Part shown: piece by piece, positions 29,119 to 38,977 of the stretch | Layout of the letters: each line of letters starts with the position of its first letter | Position numbering within the stretch: the first letter of the stretch is position 1 | Assembly (NCBI GenBank): GCA_945870185.1 | Contig: CAMBRK010000026.1 | Coordinates: forward strand, 1 to 49,548 | From: Aureispira sp. CCB-QB1 | GTDB lineage: Bacteria > Bacteroidota > Bacteroidia > Chitinophagales > Saprospiraceae | Length of the DNA: 49,548 bases | Direction: 5' to 3' | Notes under the pieces: model-generated | Database searches by the model: none | What the model was told of the DNA's origin: nothing | What the model saw: the letters and a program-made list of their open reading frames with translations, nothing else | Translations under genes and position numbers: made by a program

Positions 29119-31668
29119 ATGAAGTCCAAGCAAATCTATAACCTGATATTTCTGTTCGTTTTACTCGTTTTTACTAGATGTACTCTAAAAAATAATAGCG
29201 AACAAGAATTAAATATCATTGAGAAATTGTTTCCATCAGAGGATCATTTTTTGCTAAAACAATACCCTGAAACAAAATTTAATATCAAGGCTTACGAGAA
29301 ATCTTTGCTTAAGCTAAGCCAGTTTGATCTCATATCAGTAAGTCTAAGGAATGCTACTTTTTGGGAAACCCAAGGTCCTGGTAACATCGGTGCAAGGGCA
29401 AATTGCATAGCTATTCATCCGGCAAATGATCAAATCATATTGATTGGCTTTTCTGATGGAGGTATATTTAGGACAGAAGATGGTGGGTCAAATTGGGAAC
29501 CTGTATTTGATGAAAATTTAAAACTTTCTATTGGGGATTTAGCATTTGACCCAAAAAATGGAGATGTGGTATTTGCTGGAACAGGCGATCCCAATGTATC
29601 TGGGTTTCCTTTTATTGGAGATGGCATTTACAAATCTTCAGACAGTGGCAAGACCTGGGCAAACATAGGTTTAAAGGAGACCAGAATTATTTCACATGTA
29701 AAAATATCAAATCAAAACTCAAATGTTATTTATGCCTCATCCATGGGTTTGCCTTTTGAAAAAAACAATCATAGAGGAGTTTACAAGACAATTGATGGAG
29801 GCAAGTCTTGGGAGCAGGTTTTGTTTATAAATGATTCTACAGGAGTGGCTGATTTAGTAATCCATCCTAATAATGATAAAATAATATATGCTACAGGATG
29901 GAATAGAATAAGAAATAACTTTAAATCTTTGGTTGCTGGTCCCGATGCGAAAATTTTCAAAAGTATAGATGGAGGTTCGACCTGGAAAGTATTAGAAAAT
30001 GGGCTGCCTTTAGATAGGTCCAGTAGAATAGGTATAGATGTATCTCATTCAAACCCTAATGTCCTCTACGCATGCTACACAGACGGGGCTGATTTTAATC
30101 TCAAAGGTGTTTTTAAAAGTTCAGATGGTGGTGAAACCTGGAAACAACTCGAAATAGGGGAGGATATAGGATTAAGTAGGTCTATTTTTGGTGGCTTCGG
30201 ATGGTATTTTGGTAAAATTAGGATTAATCCTATGGATGAGAATGATGTTTTCATTTTGGGGGTAGACATGTACCGAACCAAAAATGGTGGTCAAAGTTGG
30301 ACATTGGCAGTACCACCATGGTGGACTTACGAAGTACATGCGGATAAGCATGACTTAATTTTTAAAAACAACAACATGTATCTGACAACTGATGGTGGAG
30401 CATACATGTCAGAAGTTTCTACAGAAGATTGGAACGATATAGAAAATATTCCCACCACACAGTTTTACCGAGTTGCACATAACCCTCATGAAGCAGGCAG
30501 TTATTATGGAGGTGCTCAAGATAATGGAACAAGTGGTGGCAATGCAAAAAATATTAATGAATGGGATCGTATATATGGTGGTGATGGTTTTCAGGCTATT
30601 TTTCATCCTTTTGACCCAGGTATTTTTTATGTAGAAACTCAAAACGGTGGTTTAGCCGTTACTCAAGATGGAGGCCAAAGCTTCGCTGGAGCTACATTTG
30701 GAATTAACGGATCTGATCCTAGAAATTGGGATATGCCCATCATGATGAGTCACCATAACCCTGATGTACTTTATACAGGAACTAATAAAATTTATGTAAA
30801 TCAAAGTGGAGCTGACGTAGAATGGAAGTCGTTAAGTCCTGACATTACCAATCCAAGTTCACCATTTCTGAGACATAATATCAGCACCATACATGAATCT
30901 TCATTGAACCCAAACTTACTTGCAGCTGGTACAAGTGATGGTTTAATATGGATATCAAAAGATAAAGGGCAAAACTGGTTGAATGTTTCCGGTAACTTGC
31001 CAGTTCGATATGTTTCTTCTATATTATTTTCACCAGAAAATGAAAATACTATTTTTGTCTCTTATACAGGCTATAGAGATTATGATAATACGCCCTATAT
31101 TTTCAAAAGTGAAAACCTAGGAGAAAACTGGAAATCAGTTCAAGGAGATATGCCATCAATAGCTATTAATAATATTTTGGTACTTCCAGCTGATAAAATA
31201 AGTCCAGAAGGAGTGTTGGTCATCGCAACTGATGCAGGTGTTTACTTATCTAAAAACATGGGGCGTAATTGGATTAGGCTAGGAGGTAATATGCCTTATG
31301 TTACAGTATATGATGTTGACTTTAATCCTGCGTTGAATCAAGTTGTCGCAGGTACATTTGGGAGAAGTATTATGAGTTTTGATTTGGATCAAATTAACTA
31401 CCCAGGAACAACATCTGCTTCCGAAACAACTTATCCACAATATAGTGTGCATCCCACAGTTGTCATGAATGGAGCTAACATTAATATAACAACTCAGGTC
31501 AAAAATTTAGTTTTTGAAATTTTTGACATTAACGGGAAGGTAATCTACAGCCATTTAGAAGCCAATCAATATTTAACCTATGTTAATACTGATGAATTGC
31601 TTCCAGGGATCTATTTTATAAAGCCAAAAAACATAAAAGCAAAAGCCACCAAATTTACTAAAATTTGA
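29119..31668 (+). CDS. Secreted Asp-box (BNR) beta-propeller protein with T9SS C-terminal domain
   Basis: This 849-residue protein starts at the ATG at 29119 (an in-frame TTG lies nine bases upstream). An N-terminal hydrophobic signal (about 7-20) is followed by Cys in FTRC, a poor lipobox. Ten Asp-box motifs of the type S/T-x-D-x-G-x-T/S-W are visible, from TEDGGSNW to SKNMGRNW, as in sortilin/VPS10 and sialidase-like propellers. The last ~75 residues (LVFEIFDINGKVIYSH...LLPGIYFI) form a type-A T9SS sorting domain. Similar proteins are often annotated 'glycosyl hydrolase', but no catalytic residues can be assigned. It is probably secreted or surface-attached; ligand unknown. Confidence 0.85.
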   Translation: MKSKQIYNLIFLFVLLVFTRCTLKNNSEQELNIIEKLFPSEDHFLLKQYPETKFNIKAYEKSLLKLSQFDLISVSLRNATFWETQGPGNIGARANCIAIHPANDQIILIGFSDGGIFRTEDGGSNWEPVFDENLKLSIGDLAFDPKNGDVVFAGTGDPNVSGFPFIGDGIYKSSDSGKTWANIGLKETRIISHVKISNQNSNVIYASSMGLPFEKNNHRGVYKTIDGGKSWEQVLFINDSTGVADLVIHPNNDKIIYATGWNRIRNNFKSLVAGPDAKIFKSIDGGSTWKVLENGLPLDRSSRIGIDVSHSNPNVLYACYTDGADFNLKGVFKSSDGGETWKQLEIGEDIGLSRSIFGGFGWYFGKIRINPMDENDVFILGVDMYRTKNGGQSWTLAVPPWWTYEVHADKHDLIFKNNNMYLTTDGGAYMSEVSTEDWNDIENIPTTQFYRVAHNPHEAGSYYGGAQDNGTSGGNAKNINEWDRIYGGDGFQAIFHPFDPGIFYVETQNGGLAVTQDGGQSFAGATFGINGSDPRNWDMPIMMSHHNPDVLYTGTNKIYVNQSGADVEWKSLSPDITNPSSPFLRHNISTIHESSLNPNLLAAGTSDGLIWISKDKGQNWLNVSGNLPVRYVSSILFSPENENTIFVSYTGYRDYDNTPYIFKSENLGENWKSVQGDMPSIAINNILVLPADKISPEGVLVIATDAGVYLSKNMGRNWIRLGGNMPYVTVYDVDFNPALNQVVAGTFGRSIMSFDLDQINYPGTTSASETTYPQYSVHPTVVMNGANINITTQVKNLVFEIFDINGKVIYSHLEANQYLTYVNTDELLPGIYFIKPKNIKAKATKFTKI

Positions 31669-31675
31669 TGGCTTT
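31642..31675. terminator. Bidirectional hairpin between convergent genes
   Basis: AAAGCCACCAAATTT (31642-31656) pairs with AAATTTGATGGCTTT (31661-31675) across a 4-base loop with one mismatch. It overlaps the stop codon of the Asp-box gene and is followed by T-rich sequence. The convergent lipoprotein gene ends 51 bp away, so it may serve both strands. Confidence 0.65.
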
Positions 31676-31725
31676 ACGATTTTATTTTATCATTTATTAC
31701 AGGTTCACTTAAACAACTGTAGGAT

Positions 31726-32241
31726 TTATTCCATTCCGAATACTGCAATTACAGAACCATCTAGCTTTATGGTCGGCATAGTGGTTATATCTTTTTTAGG
31801 AACCGTTACCACAAAAGATGGTCTATATTCTGCAACATCTTTTTTAGAAATAACAGATGTAACATTCAAAACTGGAGGGGAGACAGTCAAATCAATGCTT
31901 TCAACCTTAAATGAAGTCTCTTTAATGGTCTTATCTGCAAAAATAGCATAGACTTCATTGTTATTGAAGTCAAGACTTTCATTTTGAGGAGATTTGATAT
32001 AAACCTGGAGAGAGTTGAGTGATTTAAAGTTAAAAGCTACATTACCTTCTTGCACGATTTGGGTTTGATCCAATTTATGAGTAATGGAAATATCTTTGGC
32101 TCCTGCACCTGCTAGTACTTTGGAATTATCTACTTGTATCGGTGCATCATTTGCTGTGCTGTCTGCAGATTTTTCGTTTTTACATGAAAATAATAATAAG
32201 CTTATTATTGCTGCACATAAAACTGATTTTAGAGTATTCAT
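31726..32241 (-). CDS. Predicted lipoprotein of unknown function
   Basis: I do not recognise this 171-residue protein. The N terminus MNTLKSVLCAAIISLLLFSC is a lipoprotein signal with the modified cysteine at residue 20, followed by a charged, serine-rich linker (KNEKSADSTAND). The mature part is about 150 residues, beta-strand-rich, with alternating patterns such as SFKVESIDLTVSPPVLNVTSVI and FVVTVPKKDI. It has no further cysteines. It should sit on the periplasmic face of a membrane or on the surface. A -7-type box lies 36-43 bp upstream of the start. It is monocistronic, flanked by terminators on both sides. Confidence 0.75.
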   Translation of the reverse strand: MNTLKSVLCAAIISLLLFSCKNEKSADSTANDAPIQVDNSKVLAGAGAKDISITHKLDQTQIVQEGNVAFNFKSLNSLQVYIKSPQNESLDFNNNEVYAIFADKTIKETSFKVESIDLTVSPPVLNVTSVISKKDVAEYRPSFVVTVPKKDITTMPTIKLDGSVIAVFGME

Positions 32242-32276
32242 ACTGTTTATTATTTTAGATTTTATAAAAAAGAGCG

Positions 32277-32284
32277 CAAAATTA
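32277..32284 (-). promoter_or_regulatory. Candidate -7 element of the lipoprotein gene
   Basis: The minus strand reads TAATTTTG, matching TAnnTTTG, and predicts a leader of about 30 nt before the lipoprotein start at 32241. A -33 box is not clear. Confidence 0.45.
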
Positions 32285-32381
32285 CAAGAAAAATTTTAAT
32301 TTTTATATCTGTATGAAATTATTACTGAGTACAGATAGATTTTATACCATAATATGTATGAAAGAGCGGTGATTTTATAAT

Positions 32382-32423
32382 AAAAAAGAGACTTTTTGAA
32401 GATGATCAAACAGTCTCTTTTTT
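32382..32423 (-). terminator. Intrinsic terminator after the SprB-repeat gene
   Basis: AAAAAAGAGACT (32382-32393) pairs perfectly with AGTCTCTTTTTT (32412-32423), with an inner TTGA/TCAA pairing. On the minus strand the stem ends in a T-run, fitting termination of the large gene ending at 32440. Confidence 0.8.
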
Positions 32424-32439
32424 TAAAGACCTGATTATT

Positions 32440-35400
32440 TTAATTTGTCACAACAATTCTTTGAGCTACCACCTGTTGATCTATTTGCATCATACAAAGA
32501 TACATTCCGGGTTGTAAACCTGACTGCGTGACATCCACAATCATATGGTCGGCCTGAGGGTTTTCAGTAAGTATAACTTTGCCATTTAAGTCATAAATTT
32601 TTACAGCATTAATTATGCCATTACATTTTATTGCAAACTGATGATGGGTTGGATTAGGCGCGATTTCTACAGATGGCTTAGCCGTTTGAGTCGTAGAAGA
32701 CACACTGGTTAAAATAATGTTTTTAGAGATGCTACATCCCGCGCCATCTGTGATAATGACGTTATAAAAACCTGCACCTATATTTTCAATCTTCGCTCCT
32801 ATACCAATTAATTGATTAAGCTGATACCACTCAATGGTGAGGTTGCCTGCGCCTCCGGAGACATTAGCGGTCAAAGCGCCATCTTTGGCGGTAGTCGAGC
32901 TTGGGTTTATGGTTTCTATTGAATTTAGTGTGATAGGCGGATTTATCGAAGTCACATTATAAGTGGCACTTGCTATACATTTACCGGTATCACTTGCAGT
33001 CACTGAATAGATGCCTGATTTCAACTGATAAACGGAGTCACCCATGAGCAAAGTATCTGACCATACATAATTTAATAATCCAAACCCACCCGTTACTGAT
33101 ATTTCGATAGCACCATCATTATCTCCCAAACATTTTACATTTGTAATCTTGGCATTATCGAGTTTGATGGAGTCGGACTGGTGTACTTTAAATTTATAAT
33201 TTTGCTTGCAAGCTACTGCATCTGTTAAGGATATCGTATATATTCCTGCTTTTAAAGTATCCGCCAATAACAAGGTATCTCCATGTGACCATACATAATC
33301 GATTTGACCTGTACCACCGGATAAGCTGATAGAAAGTAATCCATTGACTTCACCTGGGCACAAAATAGAGTCGGCAGCTATCAGATTAGCTTTAAGTTTT
33401 TCTGCCTGGGTTATGGTGACTTCTAGATTATTACTTTTACAGCCCTGACTGTCAGTTGCAATAACTGTGTATTTTCCAGCTTTTAGCCCATTTATTGAAC
33501 TAGTTGTAGCCCCATTTGACCAAAGATATGTGTTATTAGGTATTCCTGTTACAGATGCAGTTCCGGTACTATCTCCAAAACATTTTATATCTGTGGATGA
33601 CAAGAGACTGATAGTAAAACCAGGAGTTATAGTAACCACTGCGGTTTGTGAATTTGTACAATTATTGGCATCTGTCACTGTAACAGTATAGTTACCTGCA
33701 GACAAGCTAGTGATGGTCGATGTTGTTTGACCTGATGACCAGTTAAATGATTTATTTCCAAACCCACCAGAGACTGATGCGGAAACAGCCCCGTTGGTTG
33801 TATTGTTACATGATACATTAGTGGTATTTAAGCTTATATTGATTTGTGCGGGCTGATTGACAACGTTTTGAATTGAAGCAGTACACCCTGGAGTATCTGT
33901 TACTGTCAAAGAATAATTTCCAGCAGAAATATTAGCCAGATTTGCTGTTGTTGCTCCATTGCTCCAAAGGTAAGATGTACTGCCTTGAGAACCACTGATG
34001 CTTGAAATAATTTGACCATTGGACAATCCAAAACAAGTTACATTTGTTATGGTTGAACTCAATATAAATGGATTAGGTTGTGTAATTGAAAGATTTACAA
34101 TTTTAGTACAACTGTAAGTGTCTGAAATGGTAACGGTATAATTTCCTGCAGTCAAGTTATTTAATGTACTAGACATACCTGTGGATGTAGAACCATTGGA
34201 CCAGTTATATGAATAGGGTAGAGTACCACCTGAAGCCGTTACCGTTGCGCTACCATTATTACTTCCAAAGCATGATGCATTATTTTGAATACTTGCTATG
34301 CCATTTAAAACTGCTGGTTGAGTTACTTGCCAAGATCCAGAATTAGTACATTGAGCAGCATCAGTAACCGTTATGGTATAGGTTCCTGCAGGTACATTAT
34401 TATTAAGATTTTGCATGGTGCTTCCATTCGACCATAGGTAAGTTTTGTTACCTGTTCCTCCAGATATGGTTGTGAAAACCCCTCCGGTACTTTGACCATT
34501 ACATTGAACAATTTCAGTTGTTCCTTGTATTATAATCGGTGGAGATTCGACAATGTTAGCTACGCCGGTTGCTGTACACCCATTGTTATCTGTTACGGTT
34601 ACTGAGTAGGTACCCACTGGAAGATTCGAAACTGAACTTCCGATATTTCCTGTACTCCAACTATAACTAAAACCACCCACACCCCCAGATGCAATCACTG
34701 AAACCGTTCCATTCGTTGCATTTTCACATACTGTAGAACCAGAAGTAACCGTTTGTATTGCAGATGGTGAACCCATGGTTACTGATGCTGATGTGGACGC
34801 GCCTGCATTATCAGTAACAGTAACACTCACTAATCCTGCGGGCAAGGTTGTATTGGTCTGTAATGTTGATCCATTAGACCATATGTAATTGTAAGGAGTT
34901 GTACCACCTGTAGGATTTGCAGTAGCTTCACCATCACTAAAGCCAAAACATGAAACAGGGGAGACATTATTAATAGAAACTAATAATGGCATTGCACCAC
35001 CTTGAATAGGAATAATGTTACTAGCGAAAACTACTCTATCGTTGGAATTACCATTTGCCCCATTGGCAATAACTGCACATGCATAAAATTTAATTTCTGG
35101 CACTGCTCCCGGTGTTGCTGGTGCTGTCCAATCTACAGTAAACGATAATTCGTTGCTTCCTGGGAAATTAGGTGCAGGCGCGTGACCAAAATATGTTTTA
35201 CCACCTGCGACTCTGAGTTGCGTTCCTGAAGAAATATTAGACATGGTTCCTGCGTTTTGGTTTGACCCATTCAGAGCCAATAACTGAAAACCACCCTTGA
35301 CAGCATTTCCGTTAGGGTTGGTAACGGTTACTGTTAACGGATAAGTATCGCCAGTCATAATCGTAGATGGGAGTCCATCAATAGTTACAGTACCATTCAG

Positions 35401-35562
35401 GTTGGCATTGTTACCTGAATGGCATTGGGCACAATTAGAGTCAGTAGGCGCTCCGGTATAACCTGAACTTCCTGATACAGGGTGAAGGCCTGAATTACTC
35501 AGACCAAGTATTAAAGCACAAAGGCCTCCGAAAATTACTAGTGATTTGTTAAATTTTACCAT
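32440..35562 (-). CDS. Secreted SprB-repeat protein with CxxCH N-terminal domain and T9SS C-terminal domain
   Basis: This 1040-residue protein begins with a signal peptide, then GAPTDSNCAQCHSG, a CxxCH heme-type motif (Cys44, Cys47, His48), within a Reeler-like 'choice-of-anchor V' domain (to about residue 190). About ten repeats of 75-80 residues follow, each with a CFG/CNG-like start, SYxWSNG, and a closing SVTVTDxxGC. They match the SprB repeat family of gliding-adhesin-like proteins, and most have two cysteines in fixed places. The last ~75 residues (VKIYDLNGKVILTE...GLQPGMYLCMM) form a T9SS sorting domain. It is likely a long surface or secreted adhesin; whether heme is bound is unknown. 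Confidence 0.88.
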   Translation of the reverse strand: MVKFNKSLVIFGGLCALILGLSNSGLHPVSGSSGYTGAPTDSNCAQCHSGNNANLNGTVTIDGLPSTIMTGDTYPLTVTVTNPNGNAVKGGFQLLALNGSNQNAGTMSNISSGTQLRVAGGKTYFGHAPAPNFPGSNELSFTVDWTAPATPGAVPEIKFYACAVIANGANGNSNDRVVFASNIIPIQGGAMPLLVSINNVSPVSCFGFSDGEATANPTGGTTPYNYIWSNGSTLQTNTTLPAGLVSVTVTDNAGASTSASVTMGSPSAIQTVTSGSTVCENATNGTVSVIASGGVGGFSYSWSTGNIGSSVSNLPVGTYSVTVTDNNGCTATGVANIVESPPIIIQGTTEIVQCNGQSTGGVFTTISGGTGNKTYLWSNGSTMQNLNNNVPAGTYTITVTDAAQCTNSGSWQVTQPAVLNGIASIQNNASCFGSNNGSATVTASGGTLPYSYNWSNGSTSTGMSSTLNNLTAGNYTVTISDTYSCTKIVNLSITQPNPFILSSTITNVTCFGLSNGQIISSISGSQGSTSYLWSNGATTANLANISAGNYSLTVTDTPGCTASIQNVVNQPAQINISLNTTNVSCNNTTNGAVSASVSGGFGNKSFNWSSGQTTSTITSLSAGNYTVTVTDANNCTNSQTAVVTITPGFTISLLSSTDIKCFGDSTGTASVTGIPNNTYLWSNGATTSSINGLKAGKYTVIATDSQGCKSNNLEVTITQAEKLKANLIAADSILCPGEVNGLLSISLSGGTGQIDYVWSHGDTLLLADTLKAGIYTISLTDAVACKQNYKFKVHQSDSIKLDNAKITNVKCLGDNDGAIEISVTGGFGLLNYVWSDTLLMGDSVYQLKSGIYSVTASDTGKCIASATYNVTSINPPITLNSIETINPSSTTAKDGALTANVSGGAGNLTIEWYQLNQLIGIGAKIENIGAGFYNVIITDGAGCSISKNIILTSVSSTTQTAKPSVEIAPNPTHHQFAIKCNGIINAVKIYDLNGKVILTENPQADHMIVDVTQSGLQPGMYLCMMQIDQQVVAQRIVVTN

Positions 35563-35669
35563 GTTGAAATATTTATATTTGTTGATTCTGATTTAAAATG
35601 TTTTATTAAATTGCATTCCCTAACTTAAAATCACACTTGAAATTAATAAAAATGGTTTTAATTTACTTT

Positions 35670-36266
35670 TTAACTTACGTTTAGCTTCGAAAGGTACTTT
35701 ACAATATATTTACCCAGAATGTCAAATTCAATATTTACCTTATCATTTAGCTTGATTTTTGAAAAATTGGTATGTCCATAGGTATATGGAATGATGGATA
35801 CTGAAAAATCTGATGCTTTTGCATTGACCAAAGTCAAACTGACACCATTAATACATACAGAACCCTTTTCTACCAAAAGATTATCAAATTCAGGGTTAGT
35901 CTCAAAATGAAAGTTCCAACTACCATCTTTTAACTCAATTTTATTACAAGTGGCCGTAGAGTCTACGTGTCCTTGCACAAAATGACCATCCATCCTTTGG
36001 TGTGCCATAATAGCTCTTTCAAGATTGATGATATCGCCTTTTTGGATGACATTGAAATTTGACTTGATCAATGTCTCCTCGATGGCGGTGACTGTATAAA
36101 TATCTCCTTCAATCTTTACAACGGTAAGACACACGCCATTATGTGCAATACTCTGATCTATGTAAGCTTCATTGGCCAATGCTGATTGAATTTTGAAGTG
36201 TTTATTGCTTCCTTCCTTTAATATTTCCTTGACTACACCTTGTGCTTCTACAATTCCGCTAAACAT
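35670..36266 (-). CDS. ribE: Riboflavin synthase, alpha chain
   Basis: This 198-residue enzyme converts two 6,7-dimethyl-8-ribityllumazine molecules to riboflavin. The start MFSGIVEAQG, the repeat motifs AHNGVCLTV and CINGVSLTLV, the region MAHQRMDGHFVQGHVD and IIPYTYGHTNF are diagnostic, with two lumazine-binding halves. The start codon overlaps the upstream stop as TGATG, so it is translated together with a T9SS surface-protein gene. No FMN riboswitch or other riboflavin genes are nearby, so it is unlinked from the rest of its pathway. E. coli calls this gene ribC; ribE is the usual symbol elsewhere. Confidence 0.95.
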   Translation of the reverse strand: MFSGIVEAQGVVKEILKEGSNKHFKIQSALANEAYIDQSIAHNGVCLTVVKIEGDIYTVTAIEETLIKSNFNVIQKGDIINLERAIMAHQRMDGHFVQGHVDSTATCNKIELKDGSWNFHFETNPEFDNLLVEKGSVCINGVSLTLVNAKASDFSVSIIPYTYGHTNFSKIKLNDKVNIEFDILGKYIVKYLSKLNVS

Positions 36267-38977
36267 CAATTTTTAATTATATGGATAAAACCTGTTAAAA
36301 TATTTTCTGACTCAGAAACCCCAGTTACCCTTTTTTCGAATACTTTACATGAATAATGATACGTACCGTCTGCCAATGGTTGACCCGCTTTTGTGGTACC
36401 GTCCCAGTTAATGACAGGATCACTGGTCTCAAAAACTAAGTTTCCCCATTGGTTATAAACTTGAAACTGAATTTTTTCTATAAATAGGTTGACTCTAGGT
36501 TTGAAAAAATCATTGCTACCGTCACCGTTGGGAGTAAATGTATTGGGTAAGACGTACAAAGGGCAATTATCCACACAAAACTTATTGCTTGGTAAGCTTT
36601 CATTACCTAATTTGTCAACAGAAGTTACTGTATAACAACCTAATAAGCCATTATCAGGGTAATGAATATAACTGAGTTCTCCTTTAGAGTCTATTTCGTC
36701 CAAAAATATTAGGTCTGATGAAATGTTTTCAGCGTAATAGATTCTATAAGCAGCAATATCGTCTGCAATATCTGGGCATGAAAGAAATGGATTGGTCCAC
36801 TTAATTGTGTTATAGAGTTTGTCTGCACTTATCTCGGACTGAAGTCTATCACATACATTTTTAACACTTATTTTTAATGGACATGGTGGGACATCATCTA
36901 TCGGTATTGAACAAGCTTCTTGTGATTCATTTAAAATAGGATCTTCTATGTCTTGAATATTGTAAGTACCAATACTCTCTATTTTGTAACAATATGTCTG
37001 ACCATTAATCAAACCCTTGTCCTCGTATATAGGTTGAGAAGCTTGACCTATCCATTCAAATATTCCAGCAACATTTTTTCGATAGATTTTGTAGCTGATA
37101 TTTGCCCAGGGAGTATTACTTGCCCAAGTAAGAATGTTTTTTTTGTCTGATGGCTTTATACTTAAAAATATGGTTGAGGATGCTTCTGACTTTCCAGTTT
37201 GAATTCCTTTGGAGAGTAATTGTACTTGATAAGTAAATGGACTATTTACGGTATTGATGTTATTGTCTACAAATTCTGTTGGGATAGGGCTTGCAAAAAA
37301 CGGGCTTAAGATTTCACCAATTTTTATAAAAGCTTGTGGAGATGTGTATCTGATAATCTCATATAAATAAGGTCCTGGATTAGCAATCGTATCCAATTGC
37401 TCAGGTAGAGGCTTTATCCATTTAATGATGATAGATCCTTGGCTGGCATCAGTCGTAAGCACAGAAGTTTTAGTGATCAGTGGGACATCCCTAGACAGAA
37501 CGATACAAGTCTCATTAGAAGCCAATCCTTCCACAAGATTGAATGGATTGCCGGTAGATGTTTTTTTAGCAAATTCAGCTTGTACTCTGTAGCAATACGT
37601 TTTCCCTTTTTCTACATTGTTGTCTATGTAAAAGTATTTAACATTGTCTTTTTGAATAGTTCTAAAAGCTATCTTTTGATAAGGAGACCCGGTGAGACCT
37701 GGATTACAACTATCAGGCATAAAATTGGTACTCGATATTTTACGCCAAACTGAAAATCCCAAGAAATATTGATCTCTAGTGATCTCGCAATCATAAGGCG
37801 AATTCCATTCTAACTTTACACTTTTTTGATCACTTTTTGAAGTCAACGCTTGAGGAGCAGGTCCTACGATTTTTATTCTGATTGTTTTTAAGGTAGCCAA
37901 GCCTGTAGAGTCTGGATAAAAATTGTCTACAGCTCTCAATACAAATTGATAGTACTGGTCTGATATGTGATTGCAATCAGTTTGCCAAGAGATTACGGTT
38001 TCGAATGGAACTTTAGTAAAAAATCTTGGGCCATTAAAAATGGCAGGATTCGTTATCGTCAAGGGTCCTCCTGTAGCAGTAATTCTTACTTTTTGGTTAT
38101 TATTAGGATCAGTTACTTTGATAGGTATTCTGATAAATGCTCCAGCTATAACACAAAGCTCTTCGATAGATTCTATTTTTGGCGGTTCATTTTCACAGGC
38201 TCTGATGAGAATTTGCATATCTCTGATAATCACATTGATCAGTTTGCCATTGCGGTATTCTTTTATCTTGATAGCAATGTTGTATTCACCTTGTAGCTTC
38301 GGACTATCCCATACTACTTCACCAGTGATAGCATTTATAGTAAAATCATTTCCACCTATCTGACCCACTTCGTTTGGATATTTATAACCAGGTACAGATA
38401 TGCCCAACCCTTCCAGTGGAGGCGTCAATTCATAAGCAAGGCTGTCTCCATCAGCATCATAAGCATTAGGATTGTGTGTAAAGACTTTATTGACACAGCC
38501 AATGTCTATGGGTGGTTGAAGTAATATTGCAGAATTGTTGAACCCTTGAAACTGCTGATCTAAAAGAGTGAAAGTGGTACTTAAAAAAAAGGGAATATCT
38601 ATAGAGTTGGGATAGTTGACATTTAAGATACCTCCGATTCTGTTGGGATCCAAAAATGATACCGTGTAAGTAGCTACTCCGGGGTAAGTATGTATAGCTA
38701 TGTAGTAATTTATTTTAATATCATTGGGTTCAAATCTAGTCCTATTATTGTCCCTGTTCACAAATTCCCTAGTTCCATCTCCCCAAGCAACGTCCAAACT
38801 GTCTCTGTCTGCAGCTGTACTACTAGCTTTAGTATAGGTAGTGATGGTCATTTCTATAGTAAGCGCACTGATTTGCCTGTAAGTGATCTCACCTGCTCTG
38901 TTGTGCGTACCCAAAACTAAATTGGGGATACAACCTAAAATGATCGAAATTAATGATATTTTAAAAAAGGTATTCAC
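36266..38977 (-). CDS. T9SS type-B surface protein with fibronectin-like repeats
   Basis: This 903-residue protein starts at a GTG and has a signal peptide (MNTFFKISLISIILGCIPNLVLG). The mature N terminus THNRAGEITYRQ is typical of a Bacteroidota surface-protein family. PKD/cadherin-like beta domains follow, then several fibronectin-type-III-like repeats (GKTYCYRVQAEF; GQTYCYKIESIG; GCYTVTSVDKLGNES). The C terminus has LYVLPNTFTPNGDGSNDFF, VYNQWGNLVFE and GTYHYSCKVFE, diagnostic of the type-B (CHU_C, 'gliding motility-associated C-terminal') T9SS signal. The stop overlaps ribE. It is likely exported and attached to the cell surface; its ligand is unknown. Confidence 0.88.
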   Translation of the reverse strand: MNTFFKISLISIILGCIPNLVLGTHNRAGEITYRQISALTIEMTITTYTKASSTAADRDSLDVAWGDGTREFVNRDNNRTRFEPNDIKINYYIAIHTYPGVATYTVSFLDPNRIGGILNVNYPNSIDIPFFLSTTFTLLDQQFQGFNNSAILLQPPIDIGCVNKVFTHNPNAYDADGDSLAYELTPPLEGLGISVPGYKYPNEVGQIGGNDFTINAITGEVVWDSPKLQGEYNIAIKIKEYRNGKLINVIIRDMQILIRACENEPPKIESIEELCVIAGAFIRIPIKVTDPNNNQKVRITATGGPLTITNPAIFNGPRFFTKVPFETVISWQTDCNHISDQYYQFVLRAVDNFYPDSTGLATLKTIRIKIVGPAPQALTSKSDQKSVKLEWNSPYDCEITRDQYFLGFSVWRKISSTNFMPDSCNPGLTGSPYQKIAFRTIQKDNVKYFYIDNNVEKGKTYCYRVQAEFAKKTSTGNPFNLVEGLASNETCIVLSRDVPLITKTSVLTTDASQGSIIIKWIKPLPEQLDTIANPGPYLYEIIRYTSPQAFIKIGEILSPFFASPIPTEFVDNNINTVNSPFTYQVQLLSKGIQTGKSEASSTIFLSIKPSDKKNILTWASNTPWANISYKIYRKNVAGIFEWIGQASQPIYEDKGLINGQTYCYKIESIGTYNIQDIEDPILNESQEACSIPIDDVPPCPLKISVKNVCDRLQSEISADKLYNTIKWTNPFLSCPDIADDIAAYRIYYAENISSDLIFLDEIDSKGELSYIHYPDNGLLGCYTVTSVDKLGNESLPSNKFCVDNCPLYVLPNTFTPNGDGSNDFFKPRVNLFIEKIQFQVYNQWGNLVFETSDPVINWDGTTKAGQPLADGTYHYSCKVFEKRVTGVSESENILTGFIHIIKN

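Noticed and set aside
29119-29200. Lipoprotein signal on the Asp-box protein
   Set aside because: FTRC has Arg at the -1 position, a poor lipobox, and the protein has a C-terminal T9SS domain, so a plain or atypical signal peptide is more likely.
36141-36300. FMN riboswitch at ribE
   Set aside because: The gene starts at a TGATG overlap with its neighbour, so there is no leader, and no FMN-aptamer sequence is seen in the surroundings.
37967-38363. Two overlapping 109- and 130-codon plus-strand frames inside the type-B surface protein gene
   Set aside because: They lie opposite a long gene with a clear T9SS signature, overlap each other in different frames and have no protein features.
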